64,000 nucleotides of DNA from Bog-756 sp963830165 (GTDB taxonomy: Bacteria > Actinomycetota > Acidimicrobiia > Acidimicrobiales > RAAP-2), in contig CAWHKZ010000006.1 of the NCBI GenBank assembly GCA_963830165.1, forward strand, positions 186,001-250,000, in the 5' to 3' direction. Below the pieces are notes generated by a model that saw only the letters and a program-made list of their open reading frames with translations, ran no database searches and was not told where the DNA came from. The translations under genes and the position numbers were made by a program. Positions 16,751 through 25,132 of the stretch are shown here, in pieces (positions within the stretch are counted from its first letter, which is position 1; each line of letters begins with the position of its first letter).

Positions 16751-17721
16751 GGGGCGGCGTCCGCGGGGCCGTCGGGTCGGAGGTCGAGGTAGCCGTGGCG
16801 GGCGAGGAAGGCGAGCAGGACGTCCGCCGCCGCGGCGGCGTCGACGGGGTGGACCACGGTCGGCGGGTCGTGGGCCACCAGTGCGCCGGTCAGCTCCAGC
16901 AGCCGCAGCCGGGGGTCGTCGCCACCGGGGGCGGGCAGCACGTGGGTGCGCGGCGAGTACGGCCGGGTCGGGCCGAGGTGGAGTGCCCCGGCGCCGGTGC
17001 CCCCGGCCGGCGCCGCCTCGTGCGGGTGGTCGACCGGGGTGGGCACGCCGTCCACGGCCAGCGCCCCGGCGAGCGACGCCCGGCGCAGGCGCACGCCGGC
17101 CGCCTCCACCGAGCACACGGCGGGCAGGCCCACCCGCAGGCGCTCCCGCCACCCGCCGTCGAGCCGCCGCTCGACCGACAGCACGCCCGGTCCCGGCGCG
17201 TCGACGGCCACCAGGCCGAGGGCCTGGGCGGCATCCAGCTCATGGGCCACATAGGCGGGCAGCGCGCCGGTGCCGCGGTCGGCCGACCGGTCGCCGCACA
17301 GCACGAGGTCGGGGCGGCCGAAGGGCTCGACGGCGGCGAGCAGGGCGCGGGCCAGGGCGCGCTCGTCGTCGGCCAGTTCGCCGACGTAGCGGTGGGCGTC
17401 GCCCTCGTCGGGCGCGGGAACCCGGACGACGGCCACCCCGAGGGCGGCCACCTCGCGCAGCACGGGCTCGACGGATCGGGGACCGACGCAGACCGCCACC
17501 ACCCGGCCGTCCCACGCCGACGCCACCCGGAGGGCGTGCTCGAGCGCGGCGGCGTCGGCCGGTGACAGGCCCACGCCCCATCGGTCCCGGCTGACGGTGC
17601 CGTCGAGCGGGTCCACCCCGGGGCGGAGGTCGACGATGCGGAGGCAGGCCACCACCAGCGGGCCGTCGCCCCCGTCGGGGCCGGCGACGGTGGGGTCCGG
17701 GGTCACGGTCGGTGCGGTCAT
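16747..17721 (-). CDS. etfB: Mycofactocin-associated electron-transfer flavoprotein beta subunit
   Basis: 324 residues. ETF beta-type fold: core LVVACLRIVDLRPGVDPLDG, the second-domain CVGPRSVEPVLREVAALG and LVLCGDRSADRGTGALPAYV, and ERRLDGGWRERLRVGLPAV with SLAGALA later on. It is longer than housekeeping EtfB (about 260) with an extended C-terminal part (about 245-324). It lies between fixX and mftE, with ATGA/GTGA overlaps at both ends, so it is made together with the mycofactocin machinery. It should form a heterodimer with the EtfA-like protein of the same operon. Confidence 0.85.
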   Translation of the reverse strand: MTAPTVTPDPTVAGPDGGDGPLVVACLRIVDLRPGVDPLDGTVSRDRWGVGLSPADAAALEHALRVASAWDGRVVAVCVGPRSVEPVLREVAALGVAVVRVPAPDEGDAHRYVGELADDERALARALLAAVEPFGRPDLVLCGDRSADRGTGALPAYVAHELDAAQALGLVAVDAPGPGVLSVERRLDGGWRERLRVGLPAVCSVEAAGVRLRRASLAGALAVDGVPTPVDHPHEAAPAGGTGAGALHLGPTRPYSPRTHVLPAPGGDDPRLRLLELTGALVAHDPPTVVHPVDAAAAADVLLAFLARHGYLDLRPDGPADAAP

Positions 17722-18032
17722 CCGTGGTGGAAGACGACGCCGTGGCCGCCGTCAGGGTAGGTCCAGGTGAGCGCGCCCTCGGAGTTGCAGACCATGTAGC
17801 AGGTCCCGCACTCGAAGCACTCCTCGTAATTGAAGAGGATGCCGCCGTCGGCGGTCGGCGCGAACAGGTTGGCCGGGCAGGCGGTGACGCAGGCCTTGGT
17901 GGTGCACGACCGGCAGATGTCAGGGTCGACGACGATGTGGGCCCGGGCGCCGACGCGGAAGTCGACGGTGGCCATGCGCTCCGCGAAGGAGATGCCGGTC
18001 CAGCGGCCGCGGTGCGGCGGGGGCGTGCTCAT
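17718..18032 (-). CDS. fixX: FixX-like ferredoxin of an ETF:quinone oxidoreductase
   Basis: 104 residues from ATG 18032, which overlaps the fixC stop (ATGA). Two Cys motifs: CRSCTTKACVTACPANLF and CFECGTCYMVCNSEGALTW, as in FixX and in the iron-sulfur domain of ETF-QO. The pairing with FixC upstream and EtfB downstream matches fixABCX-type order and supports electron transfer from ETF to quinone. Confidence 0.9.
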   Translation of the reverse strand: MSTPPPHRGRWTGISFAERMATVDFRVGARAHIVVDPDICRSCTTKACVTACPANLFAPTADGGILFNYEECFECGTCYMVCNSEGALTWTYPDGGHGVVFHHG

Positions 18033-19339
18033 CCGAAGATCCTGAGGCCCCGCAGGGTGTCGCCGGCCAGCTGGCGCAGGCTCACCCCGTGACGGGCCGC
18101 GGCCGCCCGGGTGACCTTCAGCCCGCCGGCCTTGGGCGTCGGGTTGGTCACGGTGAACATCCCTTCGGCCAGGTCGCACAGCAGGCCGGGGTAGCGCTGC
18201 TGGACCCGGTCGGAGAGCACGAGCGACGGCGCCTTGCGCAGCCGCTTGTGGTCGGCCAGGACGAACTGGGACTCGAGGTCGGCCCGGTAGGAGGCGAGGC
18301 CCAGGGCCGAGCAGTCCCCGGCCGACAGCGCCCGGTCGGCCGCCCGGCCGGCGGCGTGTCCCGACCCGATGGCGAAGTTCACGCCTTCGAGCCACAGGCC
18401 GGCGGCCAGCGTCATGGCGCCGGCGTCGCCGGCGATCAGCAGCCCGTCGGCGGCCAGCGGCGGCATCGTGTCGTAGCCGCCCTCGGGGATGAGGTGGGCC
18501 GCGTACTCGCGCAGCGTGGACCCCCGCAGCAACGGGGCGATGGTCGGGTGGGCCTTCAGGTCGGCCACCAGCTCTTCGGGGCGCACGCCGGAGTCGGCCA
18601 GCTGGGGAAGCGAGAGCACGACGCCGATGCTGACCGACCCGGCATTGGTGTACAGGAACCCGCCACCGGGGATGTCCCGGGTGCAGCCCAGGATCTCCAT
18701 GTCCACACCCTCGTGGTCCTGCACCGAGAACCGTTCGTTGATCGCGCCGGGTGGGAGGTCGAGGACCTCCTTGACCCCGAGCGTGTGGTGGGAGGCCTCG
18801 GCCCGGGGCAACAGGCCCGCCTCCTTGGCCAGGAACGAGTTGACCCCGTCACAGGCGATCACGACCGGGGCGTGGAGCTCGGCCCCGTCGCGGTCGGTGC
18901 GGACGCCCACCACCCGGCCGGCCCCGTCCCGCACCAGCCCGGTGGCCACCGTGGAGGTGAGCAGGCGGGCCCCCGCCGCGGTGGCCTTGCCGGCCAACCA
19001 CGCGTCGAAGTGTGAGCGCAGCGTCGTCATCCCGTTGTAGGGGGCCTCGCCCCAGGCGTCGGTGCGGAAGTCGACGGACAGCGACTGGGTGCCGGTCATC
19101 ATGACCGTCGACCGGCGCACCACCCAGCGCTCGACCGGCACCTCCTCCCACCACTGCGGCACGATGCGGTCGAGGACCCGGCCGTAGACGACGCCGCCGT
19201 AGACGTTCTTCGATCCCGGGAAGGGCCCCCGCTCGACCAGCACCACCGACCGCCCGGCCCGGGCCAGGGCCAGGGCGGCCGCCGACCCCGCCGGACCGGC
19301 CCCCACGACGACGGCGTCGAACGTGGCCACCTCAGGCAT
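18029..19339 (-). CDS. fixC: FixC-like ETF:quinone oxidoreductase flavoprotein
   Basis: 436 residues from ATG 19339 (8-bp overlap with etfA). FAD-binding FDAVVVGAGPAGSAAALALA, NVYGGVVYGR, ACDGVNSFLAKEAGLLP, and the second FAD motif DGLLIAGDAGAMTLAAGLWL with EGVNFAIGSGHAAGRAA, as in the GR2/FixC family. It would oxidise reduced ETF and pass electrons through FixX to the quinone pool. Its place inside the mft operon is the main clue that mycofactocin-linked redox chemistry is wired to respiration here. Confidence 0.9.
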   Translation of the reverse strand: MPEVATFDAVVVGAGPAGSAAALALARAGRSVVLVERGPFPGSKNVYGGVVYGRVLDRIVPQWWEEVPVERWVVRRSTVMMTGTQSLSVDFRTDAWGEAPYNGMTTLRSHFDAWLAGKATAAGARLLTSTVATGLVRDGAGRVVGVRTDRDGAELHAPVVIACDGVNSFLAKEAGLLPRAEASHHTLGVKEVLDLPPGAINERFSVQDHEGVDMEILGCTRDIPGGGFLYTNAGSVSIGVVLSLPQLADSGVRPEELVADLKAHPTIAPLLRGSTLREYAAHLIPEGGYDTMPPLAADGLLIAGDAGAMTLAAGLWLEGVNFAIGSGHAAGRAADRALSAGDCSALGLASYRADLESQFVLADHKRLRKAPSLVLSDRVQQRYPGLLCDLAEGMFTVTNPTPKAGGLKVTRAAAARHGVSLRQLAGDTLRGLRIFG

Positions 19340-20348
19340 CGCCCACCCCCGCCATGGCGCCGGGGCCCGCCTCCACATCCAGGCGGTGGGCGAGCTCGAC
19401 CAGCAGCGCCCGGGCGTCGCAGACCAGACCCAGGTCGGCCATGGCCGTCATCGGGCACGACGGGTCGGTGTTGACGCTCACCACGTGGCGGGGAGCGCCC
19501 AGGCCGCCGGTGTGCTGGGCGGCGCCCGACACCCCGAGCGCCACGTACAGGTCCGGGTCGACGGTCACCCCGGTGGTGCCGATCTGGCGCTCGTAGCCGG
19601 TCCACCCGGCATCGGTGGCCACCCGGGTCGCCCCGGCCGAGCCACCGAGGGCGGCGGCCACGGTCGCGAGCAGTCCGAACACGCCGGTGGCCTCCCGGTC
19701 GTCGAGGCCGGCCACGAGACCCGCACCCCCGGCCACCACCCGGGTGGCGTCGGCCAGGTCCATGGTGTGGAGGTCGGGCTCGAGCAGGGCGACCAGTTCG
19801 GGGTCGCCCGGACCATGGTCCGCCGGGAGGGCGAGCGCCAGCTCCTCGACCAGTGCGCCCGGCGACGCGCCGGGGGCGCCGTGCCCCGGGGGCCGCCCGC
19901 CCACGGCCAGGGTCACGACCGCGGGGCCGACCACCTCCACGGGTACCAGGACCCGGTCGTCCACGCGCGTGGCGGTGGCCCGCACCCCGGGCGCGCCGAC
20001 GTCCGTCGTCCCGGCCGCGATGGCCCGGGCCAGCAGCGGCCGGTCGGTGGCGGCGGCCAGCCGGGGCGCCAGGTCGCGCCCGTCGGGCGAGGCGGGCAGG
20101 ACGACGAGGGTCGCCGGGGCGACGACCGGGGCCAGGGCGCGGGCCAGGGCGGCCGGGCGGAACCCCGGGCCGGTGTCGGCCCACTGCGCCCGGACCACCC
20201 CGGGCAGGGCGCGTGCCGCCGCCTCGGCGCCGTCGCCGATCACGACCACGTGACCACCGGCCTCGGCCACCGCCTCGGCGGCGCCCACCGGCAGGCGCCC
20301 GTCACGGGCCACCACCACGGCCACCGCGGCGGTCCCGGCGGCGCTCAC
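19332..20348 (-). CDS. etfA: Mycofactocin-associated electron-transfer flavoprotein alpha subunit
   Basis: 338 residues from the GTG that overlaps the OYE gene stop (GTGA). The N-terminal domain is divergent and Ala/Gly-rich; the C-terminal FAD domain is clear: RVVAGGAGLVAGLDD, GWTGYERQIGTTGVTVDPD, LYVALGVSGAAQHTGG, VSVNTDPSCPMTAMADLG. This corresponds to the conserved RQIGQTG...ISGA.QH...N.D....AD.G pattern of EtfA. A pairing with the EtfB-like protein two genes downstream is expected. Confidence 0.87.
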   Translation of the reverse strand: MSAAGTAAVAVVVARDGRLPVGAAEAVAEAGGHVVVIGDGAEAAARALPGVVRAQWADTGPGFRPAALARALAPVVAPATLVVLPASPDGRDLAPRLAAATDRPLLARAIAAGTTDVGAPGVRATATRVDDRVLVPVEVVGPAVVTLAVGGRPPGHGAPGASPGALVEELALALPADHGPGDPELVALLEPDLHTMDLADATRVVAGGAGLVAGLDDREATGVFGLLATVAAALGGSAGATRVATDAGWTGYERQIGTTGVTVDPDLYVALGVSGAAQHTGGLGAPRHVVSVNTDPSCPMTAMADLGLVCDARALLVELAHRLDVEAGPGAMAGVGDA

Positions 20349-22312
20349 AGGGCCACCGCCACACGGTGACCCTCGATCACCGCGGCGTGGGCCCGGCGCG
20401 GGGCCAGGCAGTCCCCGACGCGGTGGACCTCGAAGGGGGCGCCGTCGAGCGCCCGCCACAGGTCGTCCTCGGGCTGCTGGTGCACGGCGCAGACGACCCA
20501 GTCGCACCGGCGCACCTGGTCGGCGCCGGTGGGGTGGTGCTGCAGCTGCAGGGCGATCGGCGGTCCGTCGTCGTCGGCCCGGGACACGTCCATCGGGACC
20601 AGGTCGACGCTCTGGACGATGCCCAGCGCGTGGGCCTTCACGTTCCACGTCTCGAGGTCGAGGGTGATGCCCAGGTCCTGGCCGACGACCATGCCGTTGG
20701 TGGCGATCTCGACCTCGCAGCCCCGGTCGGCCAGCAGCTCGGCCACGGAGGTGGCCTGGTGGAAGCCCAGCTCGTCGACGACGACGACCCGGCCCGACGG
20801 GTGGGCCCGTCCCTCCAGCACGTCCCGCACGTCGACGACCCGTTCCTCGTCGCCGGCCCACCACGGGCGCGCCGGCCGGGCCCCGGTGGCCAGGATGACG
20901 GCGTCGGGCGCCTCGGCCCGGACCGCCGCGGCCGTGGCCTCGGTGCCGGTGCGGAGCTCGACGCCCTCGCGCCGGGCGGCCACGACGAGGTTGCGGGCGA
21001 TATCGAAGAACTCGGCCCGGCTCGGCACGGTGGCGGCCACGTGCGCCTGGCCGCCGAGCCGGTCGTGGCGCTCGAAGAGGACGACGTGGTGACCACGCTC
21101 GGCCGCCGTGACCGCAGCCTGGAGGCCCCCGGGACCGCCGCCCACCACGACCACCCGTCGCCTCCGGCGGGGCCGCGGGACGATGGCCGCCTCGCGTCCG
21201 GTGCGGGGGTTCTCGATGCAGCCGAGCCAGCGGTTGAGCCCCATCCGGCCCACGCACTCCTGGTTGCACGACAGGCAGGTGCGGATGTCGGTGCCGTGCC
21301 CGGAGCGGGCCTTGGCGGCGAAGTCCGGGTCGGCGATCTGGCCCCGCACCACGCCGACGAGGTCGCACACGCCGTCGGCCAGGGCCCGGTCGGCCTGCAA
21401 CGGGTCCTTGAACCGCCCGACCCCCACCACCGGGAGGTCGACGGCGGCCCGGATGGCGCTGGGGATGAACAGGGCGTACCCGGGCGGGACCTGCATGCTG
21501 GCCTCGATCATGTAGAGCGTGGCCGTGGCCACCCCGATCGAGGTGTTGATGTAGTCGACCTGCCCGGAGGCCTCGACCATGCGGGCCACGGCCACCGCGT
21601 CCTCGATCCCGGTGCCGCCCTCGATCAGCTCGTCCCCGCAGATGCGGACACCGAGGGCCCGGTCGACCCCGATCGTGGAGCGCACGGCGTCGACGATCTC
21701 GAGGAGCAGCCGGGCCCGGTTGGCCAGCGACCCGCCGTAGGCGTCGGTTCGGCGGTTGGTGGCCGGGGACAGGAAGCCCCGCACGATCGACGAGTGCGAG
21801 CACTGGAGCTCGATCCCGTCGAACCCGCCGGCCGTGCAGTGGGCGGCGACGGTCGCGTAGCCGTCCACGATGGCGGCGATCTCGTGGGCCTCGACCGCCT
21901 TCGGTACCTCGCGGAAGAGCGGGTCGGGGACGGGGCTCGGTGCCCAGACGGGGAGTCGCGAGTACATCGAGGAGGCTTGGCCGCCGTTGTGGTTGATCTG
22001 GGCCAGGATCGGTGTGCCGTGGGCGTGGACCGCGTCGGTGATGCGACGGTAGCCGTCGACCACCTCGGGGTGGAAGCCGTGGATGAGCTTCTCGTAGGGC
22101 CAGTCGGTCGGATGGGTCGAGTGCTCCTCGGTGACGATGAGTCCCGCCCCGCCCGCGGCTCGGGCCGCGTAGTAGGCGGCGTGCTGCTCGGTCGGCAGGC
22201 CGTCGGTGGCGTAGTTGGTGAGGTGGGCCGAGAAGACGATCCGGTTGTCCACCGTCACCGGGCCGATGCGCAGCGGGCTGAACAGGTGCCGGTAGCGGCC
22301 GCCGGCACTCAC
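20345..22312 (-). CDS. Mycofactocin-system FadH/OYE-family oxidoreductase (first by coordinate)
   Basis: 655 residues. An N-terminal OYE TIM barrel with FMN (LFSPLRIGPVTVDNRIVFSA, AQINHNGGQASS, then YGGSLANRARLL) is followed by the iron-sulfur Cys set CLSCNQECVGRMGLNRWLGC and a C-terminal FAD/NAD domain (VVVVGGGPGGLQAAVTAAER). This is the 2,4-dienoyl-CoA reductase/trimethylamine dehydrogenase layout. Two such proteins typically occur in mft loci (TIGR03996/TIGR03997 types); sequence start suggests the second type. Starts 7 bp after the SDR stop. Confidence 0.88.
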   Translation of the reverse strand: MSAGGRYRHLFSPLRIGPVTVDNRIVFSAHLTNYATDGLPTEQHAAYYAARAAGGAGLIVTEEHSTHPTDWPYEKLIHGFHPEVVDGYRRITDAVHAHGTPILAQINHNGGQASSMYSRLPVWAPSPVPDPLFREVPKAVEAHEIAAIVDGYATVAAHCTAGGFDGIELQCSHSSIVRGFLSPATNRRTDAYGGSLANRARLLLEIVDAVRSTIGVDRALGVRICGDELIEGGTGIEDAVAVARMVEASGQVDYINTSIGVATATLYMIEASMQVPPGYALFIPSAIRAAVDLPVVGVGRFKDPLQADRALADGVCDLVGVVRGQIADPDFAAKARSGHGTDIRTCLSCNQECVGRMGLNRWLGCIENPRTGREAAIVPRPRRRRRVVVVGGGPGGLQAAVTAAERGHHVVLFERHDRLGGQAHVAATVPSRAEFFDIARNLVVAARREGVELRTGTEATAAAVRAEAPDAVILATGARPARPWWAGDEERVVDVRDVLEGRAHPSGRVVVVDELGFHQATSVAELLADRGCEVEIATNGMVVGQDLGITLDLETWNVKAHALGIVQSVDLVPMDVSRADDDGPPIALQLQHHPTGADQVRRCDWVVCAVHQQPEDDLWRALDGAPFEVHRVGDCLAPRRAHAAVIEGHRVAVAL

Positions 22313-22319
22313 GACGCGC

Positions 22320-23147
22320 TCACCGGGCCGATGCCCCGGCGTCGACCGTCATGGTCAGGCCCGTCACGTAGCGGGCGTCGTCGGAGGCCAGGAACACGAC
22401 GGCGTCGGACACGTCGTCGGAGCGGACCAGGTCGACCGGCAGCGAATTGAGGAACAGGGCGCCGATGCCGTGGTCCTCGCCGATGCGCTCGGTCAGGCCA
22501 CCCATGGCGTTGAGCATGGGGGTGTCGACCCCGGTGGGGTGGAGGGAGTTGACCCGGATGTGTCGCGAGGCCAGCTCGTTGGCCAGACTGCGCATGATGC
22601 CCACCACTCCGTGCTTGGAGGCCACGTAGGCGGTCAGGTAGGGCTGGCCCTTGAGCCCGGCCGTGGAGCTGACCAGGATCATGGAACCGCCACCCGCCTC
22701 GAGGAGGTGGGGGAGCGCGGCGGTGCACGTGTTCCACACGCCCGTCAGGTTGACGCCGACGACCGTGTCCCACTGGGCCGGTGCCACCTCGTCCCACCGT
22801 CGGACCGCGCACACGCCGGCGTTGGCCACGACCACGTCGAGGCGGCCGAGTTCGGCCACCCCCTCGGCCACCGCGGCCGCCATGCCGTCGGCGTCGCGCA
22901 CGTCGACCGACGCCGTGGTGATCCGGCCACCGAGCTCGGCGACCAACCGGGCGGTGGTGGCCAGATCCGCGGGGGCGGCGGTCTCGTAGTCCAGCGACTC
23001 CACCTGGGCGCAGACGTCGAGGGCGATCACGTCGGCACCCTCGGCGGCCAGCCGGACGGCGTGGTTCCGGCCCTGGCCGCGGGCGGCGCCCGTCACCAGG
23101 GCCACCCGGCCGGCCAGCCGTCCGGTGGTGCGGTCGATCGTGGTCAC
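22320..23147 (-). CDS. Mycofactocin-coupled SDR oxidoreductase
   Basis: 275 residues from GTG 23147, overlapping the upstream OYE stop. VALVTGAARGQGRNHAVRLA, ALDVCAQVESLDYETAAPAD, VVVANAGVC, active-site YVASK and HPTGVDTPML match the TIGR03971-type SDRs whose NAD is not exchangeable and must be reoxidised through mycofactocin. The extended loop after beta-2 (CAQVESLDYETA) is the hallmark. Substrate is unknown, probably an alcohol. Confidence 0.92.
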   Translation of the reverse strand: MTTIDRTTGRLAGRVALVTGAARGQGRNHAVRLAAEGADVIALDVCAQVESLDYETAAPADLATTARLVAELGGRITTASVDVRDADGMAAAVAEGVAELGRLDVVVANAGVCAVRRWDEVAPAQWDTVVGVNLTGVWNTCTAALPHLLEAGGGSMILVSSTAGLKGQPYLTAYVASKHGVVGIMRSLANELASRHIRVNSLHPTGVDTPMLNAMGGLTERIGEDHGIGALFLNSLPVDLVRSDDVSDAVVFLASDDARYVTGLTMTVDAGASAR

Positions 23148-25132
23148 GGTGTTGCTCCTGTCGTTGCCGGGATCCGTCCGGCCGGTGCCGGACCGTCGAG
23201 CTCGATGGCGAGGCGCCGGCCCTCGAGGACGGCCTCGAGCACGGTGCGCGGGGCGACGCAGTCGCCGGCCCGCCGCGTCCCGGGACGCTCGAGGTAGAGG
23301 TCCTCGTCGGGCAGGCGGTGGCCGCAGTCGACGACCACGCCGGCCGCCACCGTCCGGGTGGCACCCGTCCAGGTGTCCTCGAGGTGGGCCCGACCGTCAG
23401 CCAGCCGGCGCACCAGGGCCCGCAGCTCCCGCCGGACCCCGGCCCGCTGGAGGCGGGTGTTGGCGTCGGCCAGGTCACCGGTCAGTGACAGCAGCGTGCC
23501 GGCGATGGGGTCGGGCGTCACCAGGGCCACGTCCCGCCCCGACGCGGCGAGCCACTCGGCCACCCCCACCCCCACCGGGCCGCCCACCGTGTCGTGGACC
23601 ACCACGGTCCCGTCGGGGAGCGCGTCCGGACCATCGGCCAGTGCCCCGGCGGCGTCGACCACGGGTACCGAGCCGTCACCGGGCACCGCGTACGGGGTGG
23701 GACGACCACCGGTGGCCAGGATCACCGCAGTGCCCCCGGCCCGGGCGGCGTCGAGGCCGTCGGCCGTCACCTCGACGCCGGTGTCGATGGCCACGCCGAG
23801 CCGGGCGCACTCGCCCGCCAGCCAGTCGGTCAGGCCGGCCAGGCGCTCGCGGCCCGGGCCGACGGCCGCGGCCCGCAGGGCACCCCCGGGCTGTGCCGTC
23901 CGCTCGGCCACCCGCACCCGGTGACCCCGGAGGGCGGCCACGCGCGCGCATTCGAGGCCGGCCGGCCCGGCCCCCACGACCAGCACATCGACGGTCGGTC
24001 CGGGGTCACCGCCCGGTGGTGCCTCGGGGTCGACGTCGACCGTCTCGTGTCCCGAGCGGGGCTCGCCGATGCAGCTGACCAGCGGGTTCCGGTTGTCGCG
24101 CACCCGGCAGGCCTGGTTGCACAGGATGCAGGGGCGTACGGTGCCCGGCGCCCCGGACCGGACCTTGGCCACCAGCCGGGGGTCGGCGATGAGGGCCCGG
24201 GTCATCTCGACCAGGTCGGCCGTGCCGTCGCCCAACGCGGCGGCGGCCATGGCCGGATCGACGACGCTGCCCTGGAGGACGACGGGCACCCGGCCGGCGG
24301 CGGCCCGGCGCATCGTCGCACACAGCGCCAGGTTGAACCCGGCCGGGGTGTGGGCGTCGGGCCGGTAGGCGGTGACCGAGTACGGGCCGCCGCGCACCAC
24401 GGTCAGGAGGTCGATCTCCCCGGCCAGGGCGGCGACCTGGTCGGCCGCCTGCTCCGGGGTCACGCCGGCCCACGGGGCCAGCTCGTCGCACGAGAGCCGC
24501 AGGGCGACGAGGCGGTCGGGCCCGACGGCGTCCCGTACCGCGGCCAGCACCTTACCCGTGAGCAGCAGCCGGTCCTCGCCGCAGGCGTCGTCGCGCTGGT
24601 TGGTCAGCCCGGAGTGGAACTGGCGCAGCACGGACACCGGTCCGGCGTCCACCTCCACCCCGTCGAGCCCGGCGTCGACGGCCGCACCGGCCGAGGTGGC
24701 GAACCCTTCGATCAGGGCGTCGAGCTCGGGCCGGCCCATGGCCATCGGCAGCTCCCGGCTGACCACGTCGGCGACCGGGGACGGGGCCCACAGGACGGAC
24801 TGCGAGAAGGCGCTCGATCCCTGGCCTCCCGCGTGCCCGAGTCCGGCGAGCACGAGGGTGCCGTGCGGCCGGCAGGCGTCGGCCACGGCCGCCCAGCCGG
24901 GTGGGCAGGCCGAGGCCAGCGGGGCGCGCTCGTAGGGCCAGTCCGAGGGGTGCACCGAGGCGGTCTCGGTCACGATGACGCCGGCACCGCCGGCGGCGCG
25001 GGCCGCGTAGTAGGCGACGTGGCGGGCACCGATGGCCCGCCCCTGGCCGAGGTTCGTCTCATGGGGGCCGAACACCACCCGCGACGGTGCGGTGGCCCCG
25101 CCGAGGACGATCGGACCGGTGAGGTCGGTCAC
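23144..25132 (-). CDS. Mycofactocin-system FadH/OYE-family oxidoreductase (second copy)
   Basis: 662 residues from GTG 25132, overlapping the mftC stop. OYE barrel (IVLGGATAPSRVVFGPHETN), iron-sulfur Cys set CILCNQACRVRDNRNPLVSC, and FAD domain VLVVGAGPAGLECARVAALR. It is only distantly alike in the barrel to its sister gene at 20345-22312, so it is an old paralogue rather than a recent duplication. The FPHETN-type start is like the other mft OYE class. Confidence 0.88.
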   Translation of the reverse strand: MTDLTGPIVLGGATAPSRVVFGPHETNLGQGRAIGARHVAYYAARAAGGAGVIVTETASVHPSDWPYERAPLASACPPGWAAVADACRPHGTLVLAGLGHAGGQGSSAFSQSVLWAPSPVADVVSRELPMAMGRPELDALIEGFATSAGAAVDAGLDGVEVDAGPVSVLRQFHSGLTNQRDDACGEDRLLLTGKVLAAVRDAVGPDRLVALRLSCDELAPWAGVTPEQAADQVAALAGEIDLLTVVRGGPYSVTAYRPDAHTPAGFNLALCATMRRAAAGRVPVVLQGSVVDPAMAAAALGDGTADLVEMTRALIADPRLVAKVRSGAPGTVRPCILCNQACRVRDNRNPLVSCIGEPRSGHETVDVDPEAPPGGDPGPTVDVLVVGAGPAGLECARVAALRGHRVRVAERTAQPGGALRAAAVGPGRERLAGLTDWLAGECARLGVAIDTGVEVTADGLDAARAGGTAVILATGGRPTPYAVPGDGSVPVVDAAGALADGPDALPDGTVVVHDTVGGPVGVGVAEWLAASGRDVALVTPDPIAGTLLSLTGDLADANTRLQRAGVRRELRALVRRLADGRAHLEDTWTGATRTVAAGVVVDCGHRLPDEDLYLERPGTRRAGDCVAPRTVLEAVLEGRRLAIELDGPAPAGRIPATTGATP

